Shown: one piece after another, positions 32,901 through 44,900 of the stretch
Numbering within the stretch: position 1 is the stretch's first letter
Layout of the letters: the number at the start of each line of letters is the position of its first letter
From: Artemia franciscana
Lineage: Eukaryota > Arthropoda > Branchiopoda > Anostraca > Artemiidae
NCBI RefSeq assembly: GCF_032884065.1
Contig: NC_088867.1
Location: 1,612,001-1,676,000, forward strand
Length of the DNA: 64,000 nt
Reading direction: 5' to 3'
Made by a program: the position numbers and the translations under genes
Notes under the pieces: generated by a model
Told to the model about the DNA's origin: nothing
The model's input: only the letters and a program-made list of their open reading frames with translations
Database searches by the model: none

Positions 32901-35900
32901 TGTTTGGGGGTGGGGCAGAGGAGAGGGGGCTATGTTGGAGGATCTTTTCTTGGAGGAATCTGTCATGGGGGAAGAAAAATTCAATGAAAAGGGGGCAGGG
33001 TTCTCTAGCATTACTATAAGAAAACAATGAAAAATAAACATGAAAACGTTTTTTCAAATGAAAGGAAGAAGTAGCATTGAAACTTAAAACGAACAGAGAT
33101 AATTACGCATATGAGGGGTTCTAAAAATACTTTAGCATAAAGAGCGAGGTATTTTGGAGGAGATAAATACCTTGCTCTTTATGCTAAAGTATTTTTAGTA
33201 ATTTCAACTATTTATTCTACGGCCTTTCTGATTCAGGGGTCATTCTTAAAGAATTGGGACAAAACTTACGATTTAGTTTAAAGAGCGAGGTATTAACGAG
33301 GGTACAAACCCCCTCGTATACATTATAAAAATATAAGGTTATGAAAGTTTGTTACGTATGTTAATTCTTAAGTTACGTGTATTTTTTTCTAATAAAAACG
33401 TTCATTAAAAATTAAAAGTTCTAGTTGCCTTTTTAAGTAACCGAAAAATTGGAGGGCAACTAGGCCTCCTTCTCCACCCCTTATTTCTCAAAATTGTCTG
33501 ATCAAAACTAAGAGAAAGCCATTTAGCCAAAAAAAGAATTAATATACAAGTTTCATTTTAATAATTTATGTGCGGAGAGCCAAAACCAAACATGTATTAA
33601 TTCAAAAACGTTCAGAAATTAAATAAAAAAACTAATTTTTTTAGCTGAAAGTAAGGAGCGACATTAAAACTTAAAACGAACAGAAATTACTCCGTATATC
33701 AAATGGGTTGTCCCCTCCGCAATCCCTCGCTCTTTACGCTGAAGTTTGACTCTTTGCCACAATTCTACTTTTTAAAACAATTAAAAGTTTTAGCGTAAAG
33801 AGCGAGGGATTGCGGAGGGGACAACCCATTTCATATACGGAGTAATTTCTGTTCGTTTTAAGTTTTAATGTCGCTCCTTACTTTCAGCTAAAAAAAATTA
33901 GTTTTTTTTATTTAATCAGCATAAAAAGCCGACTCTTTTAATATATTTATTGGTATCAAATTTGTGTTTAAAACCGTTCTTTAGAGTTCTGATTGTTATT
34001 TTGCCGGGTCGCTCCTTACCTACTGTTTGTTACCACAAACCGTTTGAACCGGAATTTTATCAGATTTTTCTTTTGGTTGCTATGACGTATATGGAGAAGT
34101 TGTCCCCTCCTCAGTACCTCACTCTTTACGCTAAAATGTTCGTGAATTTGTAAAAAGCTTAGTATTCTAATTAGAAGGTCCTTTTGTGTCAGGATTCATT
34201 CGTAAATAATTAGAATAAAAAATCAAACACTAGCTTAAGGAGTGAGGCATTAAAAAAGGGACAACCCCCTCATATACATAATAATTTATATTCGTTTTAA
34301 GTTTTAATGTTGTTCCTTACTTTAAGTTGGAAAAAACTTTTTTTTATTTAATAACAAACACAAGCCAAAAACATACAATATCTTTGATTTCTTAAACATA
34401 TTAAATAAAAAAAACTAGTTTTTTTAACTGAAAGTAAGGAGCGACATTAAAACTTAAAACGAACAGAAATTACTCCGTATATGAAATGGGTTTTCCCCTC
34501 CGCAGTCCCTCGCTCTTTACGCTAAAGTTTGACTCTTTGCCACAATTCTACTTTTTAAAACAACTAAAAACTTTAGCGTAAAGAGCGTGGGACTGCGGAG
34601 GGGACAACCCATTTCATATACGGAGTAATTTCTGTTCGTTTTAAGTTTTAATGTCGCTCCTTACTTTCAGATAAAAAAAATAGTTTTTTTCATTTAATTT
34701 CTGAACGTTTTTGAATTAATGCATGTTTGATTTTGGCTCTCCGCACATAAATTATTGAAATGAAATTAGTATATTATTTTTTTTTTTTGCTAAATGGCTT
34801 TCTCTTAGTTTTGATCAGACGATTTTGAGAAATAAGGGGTGGGGAAGGAGGCCTAGCTGCCCTCCAATTTTTCGGTTACTTAAAAAGGCTACTAGAACTT
34901 TTAATATTCAACGAACGTTTTTATTAGTAAAAAATATACGTAACTTAAGAATTAACTTACGTAACAAACTTTTATATTCTTATATTTTTATTATGTGTAC
35001 GAGGGGGTTTGTACCCTCGTTAATACCTCGCTCTTTACACTAAATCGTAAGTTTTGTTCCAATTCTTTAAGAATGACCCCTGAATCAAATAGGCCGTAGA
35101 ATAAATAGTTGAAATCACTAAAAATATTTTAGCATAAAGAGCGAGGTATTTATCTCCTCCTAAATACCTCGCTCTTTATGCTAAAGTATTTTTAGAACCC
35201 TTCATATGCGTAATAATCTCTGTTTGTTTTAAATTTCAATGCTATTCCTTACTTTCATTTGAAAAAACGTTTTCATATTTATTTTTTCATTGTTTTTTTT
35301 TATAGTAATGCTAGAAAATCCTGCGCCCTTTTCATTGAATTTTTTCCCCCATGGCATATTTCTCCAAGGAAAGATCCTCCCACATAGCCCCCTCCCTCAA
35401 CCCTACCCCCAAAACCAAAAAAATCCCCCTGAAAACGTCTGTACACTTCCCAATAACCATTATTATATGTAAACACTGGTTGAAGTTTGTAACTTGCAAC
35501 CCCTCCCCCAGGGACTGTGGGGGAGTAAGTCATCCCCAAAAACATAGTTATTAAGATTTTCGGCTATGCCAAACAAAATGGCTTTTATTTAAAAAAAAGT
35601 GTAAACGTCTATACACTTCCCAATAACCATTATTATATGTAAACACTGGTTGGTTTGTAACTTGCAACCCCTCCCCCAGGGACTATGGGGGAGTAAGTCA
35701 TCCCCAAAAACATAGTTATTAAAATTTTCGACTATGCCAAACAAAATGGCTATCTCAAAATTTTGATCCGTTGACTTTGGGAAAAAAATGAGCGTGGGAG
35801 GGGGCCTAGATAGCCTCCAATTTTTTTGATCACTTAAAAAGGGCACTAGAACTTTTCATTTCCGTTAGAATGAGCCCTCTTGCGACATTCTAGGACCACT

Positions 35901-38900
35901 TGGTCGATACGATGACCCCTGGAAAAAAAAAAAAAAAAAAAAAAAAAACAAATAAACACGCACCCGTGATTTGTCTTCTGGCAAAAAATGCAAAATTCCA
36001 CATTTTTGTAGATGGGAGCTTGAAACTTCTACAGTAGGATTCTCTGATACGCTGAATCTGATGGTGTCATTTTCGTTAAGATCCTACGACTTTTAGGGGA
36101 CGTTTCCCCCTATTTTCCTAAATAAGGCAAATTTTCTCAGGCATATAACTTTTGATGGCTAAGACTAAACTTGATGAAACTTATATATTTAAAATCAGCG
36201 TTAAAATGCGATTCTTTTGATGTAGCTATTTATATCAAAATTCAATTTTTTAGAGGTTTGGTTACTATTGAGCCGGATCGCTCCTTACTACAGTTCGTTA
36301 CCACGAACTGTTTGAATTAATATATTTATTGGTATCAAATTTTTGTTTAAAACCGTTCTTTAGAGTTCTGATTGTTATTTTGCCGGGTCGCTCCTTATTT
36401 ACTGTTTGTTACCACAAACTGTTCGAACCGGAATTTTATCAGATTTTTCTTTTGGTTGCTATGACGTATATGTAGAAGTTATCCCCTCCTCAGTACCTCA
36501 CTCTTTACGCTAAAATGTTCGTGAATTTGTAAAAAGCTTAGCATTCTAATTAGAAGTTCCTTTTGTGTCAGGATTCATTCGTAAATAATTAGAATAAAAA
36601 TTCAAACACTAGCTTAAGGAGTGAGGCATTAAAAAAGGGACAACCCCCTCATATACATAATAATTTATATTCGTTTTAAGTTTTAATGTTGTTCCTTACT
36701 TTAAGTTGGAAAAAACTTTTTTTTATTTAATAACAAACACAAGCCAAAAACATGCAATATCTTTGATTTCTTAAACATAAAAATTATAGTTAAGAAGCTG
36801 CTTGAAGCAATATCAAATAGTTCGTGGTAATGCACTGTAGTAAGGAGCGACCCAGCTCAATAGTAACCAAAACTCTAAAAAAAAAAGTCATTTTGATACC
36901 AATAGCTACATCAAAAGAATTGCAGTTAAATTCAGATTTTAAATATATAAGTTTCATCAAGTTTAATCTTACCCATCAAAAGTTACGAGTCTGAGAAAAT
37001 TTGCCTTATTTTAGAAAACAGGAGGAAACACCCCCAAAAGTCATAGAATCTTAACGAAAATCGCACCATCAGATTCAGCGCATCAGAAAACCCTGCAATA
37101 GAATTTTCAAGCTCCTATCTACAAAAATGTGGAATTTGTATTTTTTGCCAGGAGGCAGATAACGGATTCGTGTTTATTTGTTGTTTTTTTTTTTCAGGGT
37201 TGTATCGAACCAGTGGTCCTAGAATGTTAAGAGAGGGCACATTCTAACAGAAATGAAAAGTTCTAGTGCCCTTTTTAAATGACCAAAAATGGAGGGCATC
37301 TAGGCCCCCTCCCACGCTAATTAAATCCCAAAGTCACTGGATCAAAATTCTTATATAGCCATTTTGCTCAGCATAGTCGAAAAACCTTATAACTATGTCT
37401 TTGGGGACGACTTACTCCCCCACAGTCCCTGTGGGAAGGGGCTACAAGTTGCAAACTTTGACCAGTGCTGACATATAGTAATGGTTATTGGGAAGTGTAC
37501 AGACGTTTCCAGGGAGATTTTTTGGTTAAGGAGAACGGTTTGAGAAGATAGGGATATGTTGGGGGAACTTTCTAAAGAGGAATTTGTCATGGGGAAAGAA
37601 AATTTCCATGAATGAAGCGCAGGATTATATAGCATTATTTAAAAAAAATAATGAAAAAATAAATATGAAGAAAGTTTTTCAACTGAAAGTAAGGAGCAGC
37701 ATTAAAACTTAAAACAAACAGAAATTATTACGCATATGAAGGGTTCACCTCCTCCTAATACATTGCTCTTTACGCTAAAGAGTTTTTATTAATTTAAACT
37801 ATTTATTCTCTGGCCTTTGTGATTCAGCGGTGATTCTTAAGGAGTTGGGACAAAATTTAAGCTTTAGTGTAAAGAGCGAGATAGTAACGAGGGGGTGAGC
37901 CCCCTAATATACGTAATGAAAACATACGTATATAGAAGTTTGTTACGTAAGCTAACTCGCAAGTGACGTATATCTTTTACTAATAAAAACGTTCGTAAAA
38001 AATTAAAAGTTCTAGTTGTCTTTTTAAGTAAACAAAACATTGGAGGGCAGCTAAGCCTCCTCCCCCACTCCTTTTTTTCTCAAAACCGTTCAATCAAAAT
38101 TATGAGAAAGCCATTTAGACAAAAAAATAAATATGCAAATTTCGTTTTAATTATTCATCTGCGGAAAGCCAAAATCAAAACATGCATTAATTCAAAAAAG
38201 TTCAGAAATTAAACAAAAAAACAAGTTTTTTTAACTCAAAGTGAGGAGCGACATTAAAACTTAAAACGAACAGAAAGTACTTCGTATATGAAAGGGGCTG
38301 CTCTCTCTTCAACACCCTACCCTTTACGCTAATTTTTTTTTACTGTTTTAAAAAGTAGAGCTAAGAGTAAGATTCAAACTTTAACGTAAAGAGCGGGGCG
38401 TTGAGGAGGGAGCAGCCCCTTTCATATACGAAGTAATTTCTGTACGTTTTACGTTTTAATGTTGCTCCTTACTTTCAGCGAAAAAAACTTGTTTTTTGTT
38501 TAATTAAATGGCAAGATTGGCCAACAAATAACACAAACAAATTATTGTTTGTATCGGCCATTATTTGACAAAATTCTAACTGTAGCGCAAAGAGTGAGGC
38601 TGGCGAGAGGAAGACACTCCCTCGTATATGTAATATGAGGGGTTTGCCCCCTCTTCAATACCTCACTCTTTACACTAAAATTAGACTTTTGTTCAAATTC
38701 TTTAAGAATACCCCTTGAATCCCAAAAGCCGTTTACTGAGAATAAATAATTCTTTTGAAATTACTGGAAATACTTTTCGTAAAGATCGAAATATTGAAAA
38801 GGGGGCACACCCCCCAATATAAAGGGGGCACGCTCATTTCTCTATATATAAAAAAAATATGTTAAATAGAGTGGCAAAATCCTTAAAGGATTATTCGCTG

Positions 38901-41900
38901 TAACGTTTACTTGCTGAGTGAACATTCACTTCTATCTCTTTTAACAGTTCTCATTCAGTTCTTTTTCAGCAGTCAATAAGTGAACTTGTTTGACTGCATT
39001 TAACCTAACGCAGCAAATGCTATGTAATGTTTTTGACTGTGAATACTCGTGATAGCTTAAAATAACTTTAATTGATAGTTGGATAAGAAGGAGTTTCCTG
39101 TACCCTGTAACTTTTTGCCCAGCGATTTCTGTTTTAAGAAAGTCATTTATTTGGATGTAAGACGTCCCTTTTAACGCATATATACATTACACGCTGGAAC
39201 TAGCGTGGGTAAATATAAATATAGTTTATATAAAGGTAGGCGAATAGTCTTATTTTCATAGCATTACTATGGGAAAGAAAGGCAGCGGTAAACGTAACCA
39301 AATTGAAGCGGACTTATCGGACCCTGGGATGAATTCGATAAATAATTATGATGGTAGTGTTCTCACTGACTGTCAGAGAACAAATGTTGAGAATATTATT
39401 AAAATTCTGGAAATGGTGTAGTACCATAAATACAAACATTGAGGCACTCCAACATCATGTCTTAGAGATAAAATCTAATATAAGTGCAGTAACCAATCGT
39501 GTTACATCGATAGAAAATAAACATAATGTGCTTGAGGAAGAACTTGCAATAGTTAAATCTGAACTTTTGGTTTTGAAGAATATTGTGGAGGGTCAATCGG
39601 AGATAATTAATAAGTATAATGATGAACTGAATTCAGTAGTCAGCCAATCTTTTATTGTAGAAAATAGCAATAAAATGTGCAACTTATTATTTTGGGGCTT
39701 AAATATTAGAAGAAAAATACGGTTTGACCTCGGGGAAATTGCAAAAGAATTTTTTTTACACTAGAATGCTCAGAAAAATCAGCTTAATCACACAAAAAAA
39801 AATCCCCCCGAATCCCCCTTGCACAACCACCTGAAATCCCCCCCTCCCCTTGAAGGGGGAAAATCGAAATTTCTAATTGGACGTATTTTTGGGTTTAAGT
39901 GGCCTTTTTCTATCAAATCAAGCATGACAAGTCCGAATCCGACGCCAGAAATCAGATTTTTCGTACCCCAGTATAAATTTTCGCCTTCACAGAACGGAGG
40001 GGGGTGGGGTAAATTACGGAGATCATTATTTGCCGGATTTCTGCGGCTAAACGATCATTTTATATCAAATAAAGTATCGTCTTGTCAGATATGAGGTCAA
40101 AAAGCAGGTTTTTTTTAAACTATTTACCTCATTTTCACCTCTAAGAGGCCTGTGAAATGAGGGGTTGCTAAGTATAACATCTTGAAATACCACTTCTTTA
40201 ATCGAGATCAAAACTTCAGATCAATCAGTTATAAAAAGGAACGTTTAGAACTCAGGTAAATTAATCACAAGAACATTTTGATTTTAAAGCACAACCTGAA
40301 GCTAATTCTTCTTCCTGCTCGTATTCGTTATCATCCTCACCCTGTTCAAGGAGTGACTCGTACGCCCTGTTTTGCCTTTTCAAGGGGTTCTGGTAGCATG
40401 TCATTGCCATCAAATGCTCTGCTTTTGATGATAAAAGGTTCGCATAAAGGGCTACCTCCAACAGACCATGGCCTTGCGCAGCACGAGAGACAGCTTTGCC
40501 TTGTAACATACTACGCATAGTGTTAGGCGCGTATACTTGACTTAGGATTTCCAAGTCCCGAGTCAGCCATAAGGAAGCCAATGGCTCCTAGGAAACTCAT
40601 GCGTCACGCGTGTATGAAATACACCTGGGACAACAATAGCATGTCTTAAAGCACTTGTGGCAGGCTCTGCATCGACGATACACTTCGCCTTCCAGTAAAG
40701 CGGTTGATCAAAGGTAATGACTAGAGTTTTTCCAGTTCGACTAGTGCGCTCGTTAGCATGCATAAGTGTAGAATAAACACAGGAGATATCGCTTGGGTTG
40801 CAGTTAATCATTGGCAAAAAACAAATATTCGACTTTCCCGGATGAGGTAGCTTTTGGTGTATTAACCACAAAAGGCCGACCAGCTCATATATGAGCTTTT
40901 GAAAAAGCCAGAGATCCGCCAGAGCATTTCACCTTTCCATTCATTGTCATGAGTGTCACCACTGTTTGTCAAGCAAACAAAAGTCCTTGGTTTGTACTTG
41001 GCGGGTTTCTGGTAGGTGTAGAACGGCAAGGTGCCGATTGACTTCATCTCATCTCCACTTATTTCTTTTCTTGGCACTGAAAGCTTTGTTGCCGGCAACT
41101 CAGGTGTAGACACTTTAATAAGTCCCATTCCATGAAAGGTATTCAGGCCGTCAATAGTAGCAATATCATGATCGACGTTGTCTCCTACATACTGAAAAAA
41201 ATGTGCTTTCTCTTCGGACTCTTCCAACAACGTTTGATTTACTGCTCCACATCTATCAATTTTTTTTACCTCTCATTTCGAAGAGCAGAAGCAAGATTGT
41301 GCAGTGTGTCAATTAAATATCAGGATGAGAAATGGTGATGCAGCTGCGAAGTCAGTCCTATTTGTACAGGAGACATTAAACCACGTGGTCTGTATGCCTC
41401 CATTATAGCCTGTCCGATAGAAGATATTAGACGAGGCGTGTCGACCCCCTGTCGATGAAAGCAGTATACAAAGAGAGGTGCACATGAAGTTCAAACACTT
41501 CTCTACTGACAATACCTCGTTAAGAAATTCGTAGGAATCCTTCCTTGTCGTAATGGATTTGATTTCACTTCTTATTATCTTTTGAACGACTTTGATGAGC
41601 TGATCCCTTTCTCGTTTTCGCTATCTGCTTTTTCCTCTTGGTGAAATTCTCATTATATCCAGTCAACCGTATCTCTAAATGTTAAGAGTGTCTCTTTCCC
41701 ATTTGAATCGGACACAACCACTTGTTCGCCATACTCACTGACTAGCAAATCTTGGCTTGACAAAAGCTGTAGGCCAAAATATCACAGTCAGTTTCAGAGA
41801 GAATATGAGCCATTTTCTTAATATAATCGTCAGAGGTACAGGTTCTTCACTCTTGGCATAGCACTGAAGCGCTTCCTCGACAGCGGCTTTCCTTGCACTA

Positions 41901-44900
41901 TCGCGCGGTCTTCCCTTCCGTTTTTTTTGTGGAGGCACGTCGCTCACTTTTTCTTGACCACAGAATTTTTGTAGAATCTCTTTTCTTGTCCTCAAGTTCA
42001 CTGAGCATATTTGATGATAAACGGCGTCCTATCCATGAGGATCAGAATTCTTTGAATTTATCCGACCAAGCACTGTCATGGCCCAATGATCGTTCCCGCT
42101 CTTACACATTTTACTAATCGAGTAGTCGAAGCTATGAGTTCGTACTGCATAAGCTTTAGCGAATTCACGACTTGTGATCTCGCATAATTTCACTGCTTGA
42201 CCACAGAATAGCCAGTTCTTCGAAAAATCAAAGCCTGGAGCTGAAGATCTTGTTGGGGGGCTACAACCGGTTCTTTCTACTCAAGTTTCCTTAGAGCCTT
42301 CTTTTCTCTGTTGATCCGACCTCTGTCACAGAAGTTAAGACGACACGCGGTGTGGGCTTCATTTCAAGTCGTCGAAGCTGTGCTACTACCTCTTTCTTTG
42401 CTTGTGCTACTACTACCAATCGCAATTCAACCCATCGTCACCTAGAAGAACAAATTAAGCTTGAATGATACACAGTAGATGGCATTGCACAAATGAAGTT
42501 GAAAAGCAAAAATGAATGTCCGCTCTTTTCAAAAATCAGAAGCATAATCTTAAACACTATCTCACTAAATACTTCTAATCAACGCTCATGGATCCCAGTA
42601 TATTATTTTGTCTTTTCTTTGCGGAAGTAAATAAAGCGGCACAAACCTTGTATGTAGCCTTGAACACGCCTATCATCTAGCAAGTACTACGGTAGATGGG
42701 TCTACTGATTAGATCACCTAAAAAATGACACTAAGGAATGGAAACTGTAAACTGGAGGGGGAGTCTGGAATACTGGTTTGAAATTAGACTGTTCGAGACT
42801 CATATTCAAAGGCGCCATTCCTAGCTTGATAGGAAATGGTGAGTCAACCGACAACTGATTAAAATGACTAGTTCGCGTAAGTTAACTTTCACAGCGGATT
42901 TAGGTTAGATGAGGCACTTGACCACGTAGAATCAAGTTTTTAACTTCATTTTCAAATTCACCGCCATTGATCCCAAAGGAAAAGGCCAAATAATGCAACA
43001 ACCTCTTAATTTCGAGTTTTGCCACCCTCTCACCATTTAAGGGTGGAAATGGGCATTAGGGTACGGAAAAAAGGAAATCTGAATTTAGATTTGGAGTAGG
43101 CATATTTAATTTGATAGAAAATGACTATTTAAACTCAAAAATATTTATAAAAACAAAAGTCGGATTTTTCGCCTCTTTTTTCCCATTCCAGGGCAAATTT
43201 GGGATACCTGTGCAGTGGAGATTCGGGGGGATTTATTTTGTGTGATTAAACAGATATTTCTGAACATTTTGGTGTAAAAAAATTTTGTCGCTATTTCCCC
43301 GAGGTTTGACCATTTTTATCCGTATCTTTCCTCCACTAACATGAAGTACCTATCGAGGATGCCGAGTCTCTGATTTCGGATGTGTTGGTGCATGGATTGT
43401 TATTGGATAGTGGAAGTTTGCCGTCTTTTAATGTTGTTCAATGTTCTAAAATTTTTTTTTAAAACTAAAGTGGACAATATACAGGTTCGATTTTCTCTTT
43501 TGAAAAATGCGAAACAACTTAAAGGGAAACAGTTCAGCATTTATAAGAATGTTTTTATTAGTAATGATGTTACCCCTCCTGTGCGTATTGTGCGCAAGGA
43601 ACTCCTGGGTATCCGTAAATGTAGAGTGGATAAAGGAGTGGAATGCTGGGTACGCCCTACCTTACCCCCTGTAAAAAAATAAAACTGTAACTAAAGTGCT
43701 TTGGTATAATGCAGAGGGTCTGTTGACACCGTAATTTGTGTATTTTGGTTGATTAAGTCTTTGTTAAGTTAGTTTTTTAGTGATCTTATGATGTCGGGGT
43801 TTGTGTTTATTACTAAGTTGTTAGCCGTTGCGATATGAGCTTGAGCTTTATACATGGATGGGTTACAGCCAATATTTTCATCGCCTGTTCTTTTTATTAT
43901 TAGTGTTTTGAAGTGGTTTATTTTTGTTTTTCAATTTGTTTTTATTTTTTGTCTCTGTTATTTTTATTGAAACTCTGTACCAAGGTCTTTTTTGAATTTA
44001 ATGACAATGGATAATTATTATCGTGATTTCCGAAGCATTAGTTGTCTTAATAATCTGGAAGCTTAGAATGTAGATTTTGGGGGTGTATTAACGGAGCAGC
44101 TGCAGCGGAGTTATGACATTGGGGTAGCAGAACACTATAAATCTATTAGTTCCAAACACTTGTTTAAAGATGGAATTCAATCTGAGTATGGTGATGCGAG
44201 AGGCCTCAATTTTTTTGTTTTCCATCGTAATTGCCAAGGGCTAAATTCTTTGTTGAATTTTTGAAATGAAATATGTGATCTATCGATTTTTCAGGTTGTC
44301 GGTCTTACTGAAACCTGTTTGAATGACCACAAATCTGCTCTTTTAAATATTCCAGGATATAAATTTTATAATAGGAATCGACAGTTTTGACAATATGGAG
44401 GAAATGGTGCAAATATTCGAAGCGATATTGAGGTTTTGGTAAGAAATGACTTAGTAGTATATCAGGAAATGGTTTTTGAACCATTTATTCTTCAGCTTAG
44501 GCTGAAACCTAAAGATGCAGTTGTTATTATATCGTATAGGCCACCATCTGGTTCCATATAGATCTTTATGAATGTTCTGGATAAGCAGCTGGAGAAACTA
44601 GCAATTGGTTCACTCACATCCATTTATGATGCTTGGGGATTTTAATATTGACCTTCATGAGGATGCGAGTGTTTCTATGGATTTTTTACAACTTTGTATG
44701 TCCCATGGTTCATTTCCAACTATTAATATATGCATACGAGTAACTTCATCGAAGCTTATTGACAAATTTGTTTTTTTTCCAAATTTGTTTTTTTTCAGTT
44801 CCAAGAGTTATTATTACTGATGTATCAGATCATATTGGGATTTCAACAAGATTTGATCTCTGTATTCCCCAGAAGCCAGCACCGATAATTCCTAAGAGTC

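Larger units (their letters stand above)
32161..36316. repeat. Best-preserved foldback element (type copy, ~4.2 kb)
   Basis: The left tip palindrome CAGTTCGTGGTAACGAACTG is at 32165-32184. The left arm runs to about 33620, followed by an inner palindrome 33645-33887 (two ~100-bp stems around a ~40-bp loop), a 463-bp block 33938-34400, and a second inner palindrome 34438-34670. The right arm is about 34690-36316, with the complementary tip at 36291-36310. The ~1.5-kb arms are inverted copies of each other. No gene is carried. The element sits inside gene B intron 1. Confidence 0.85.
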
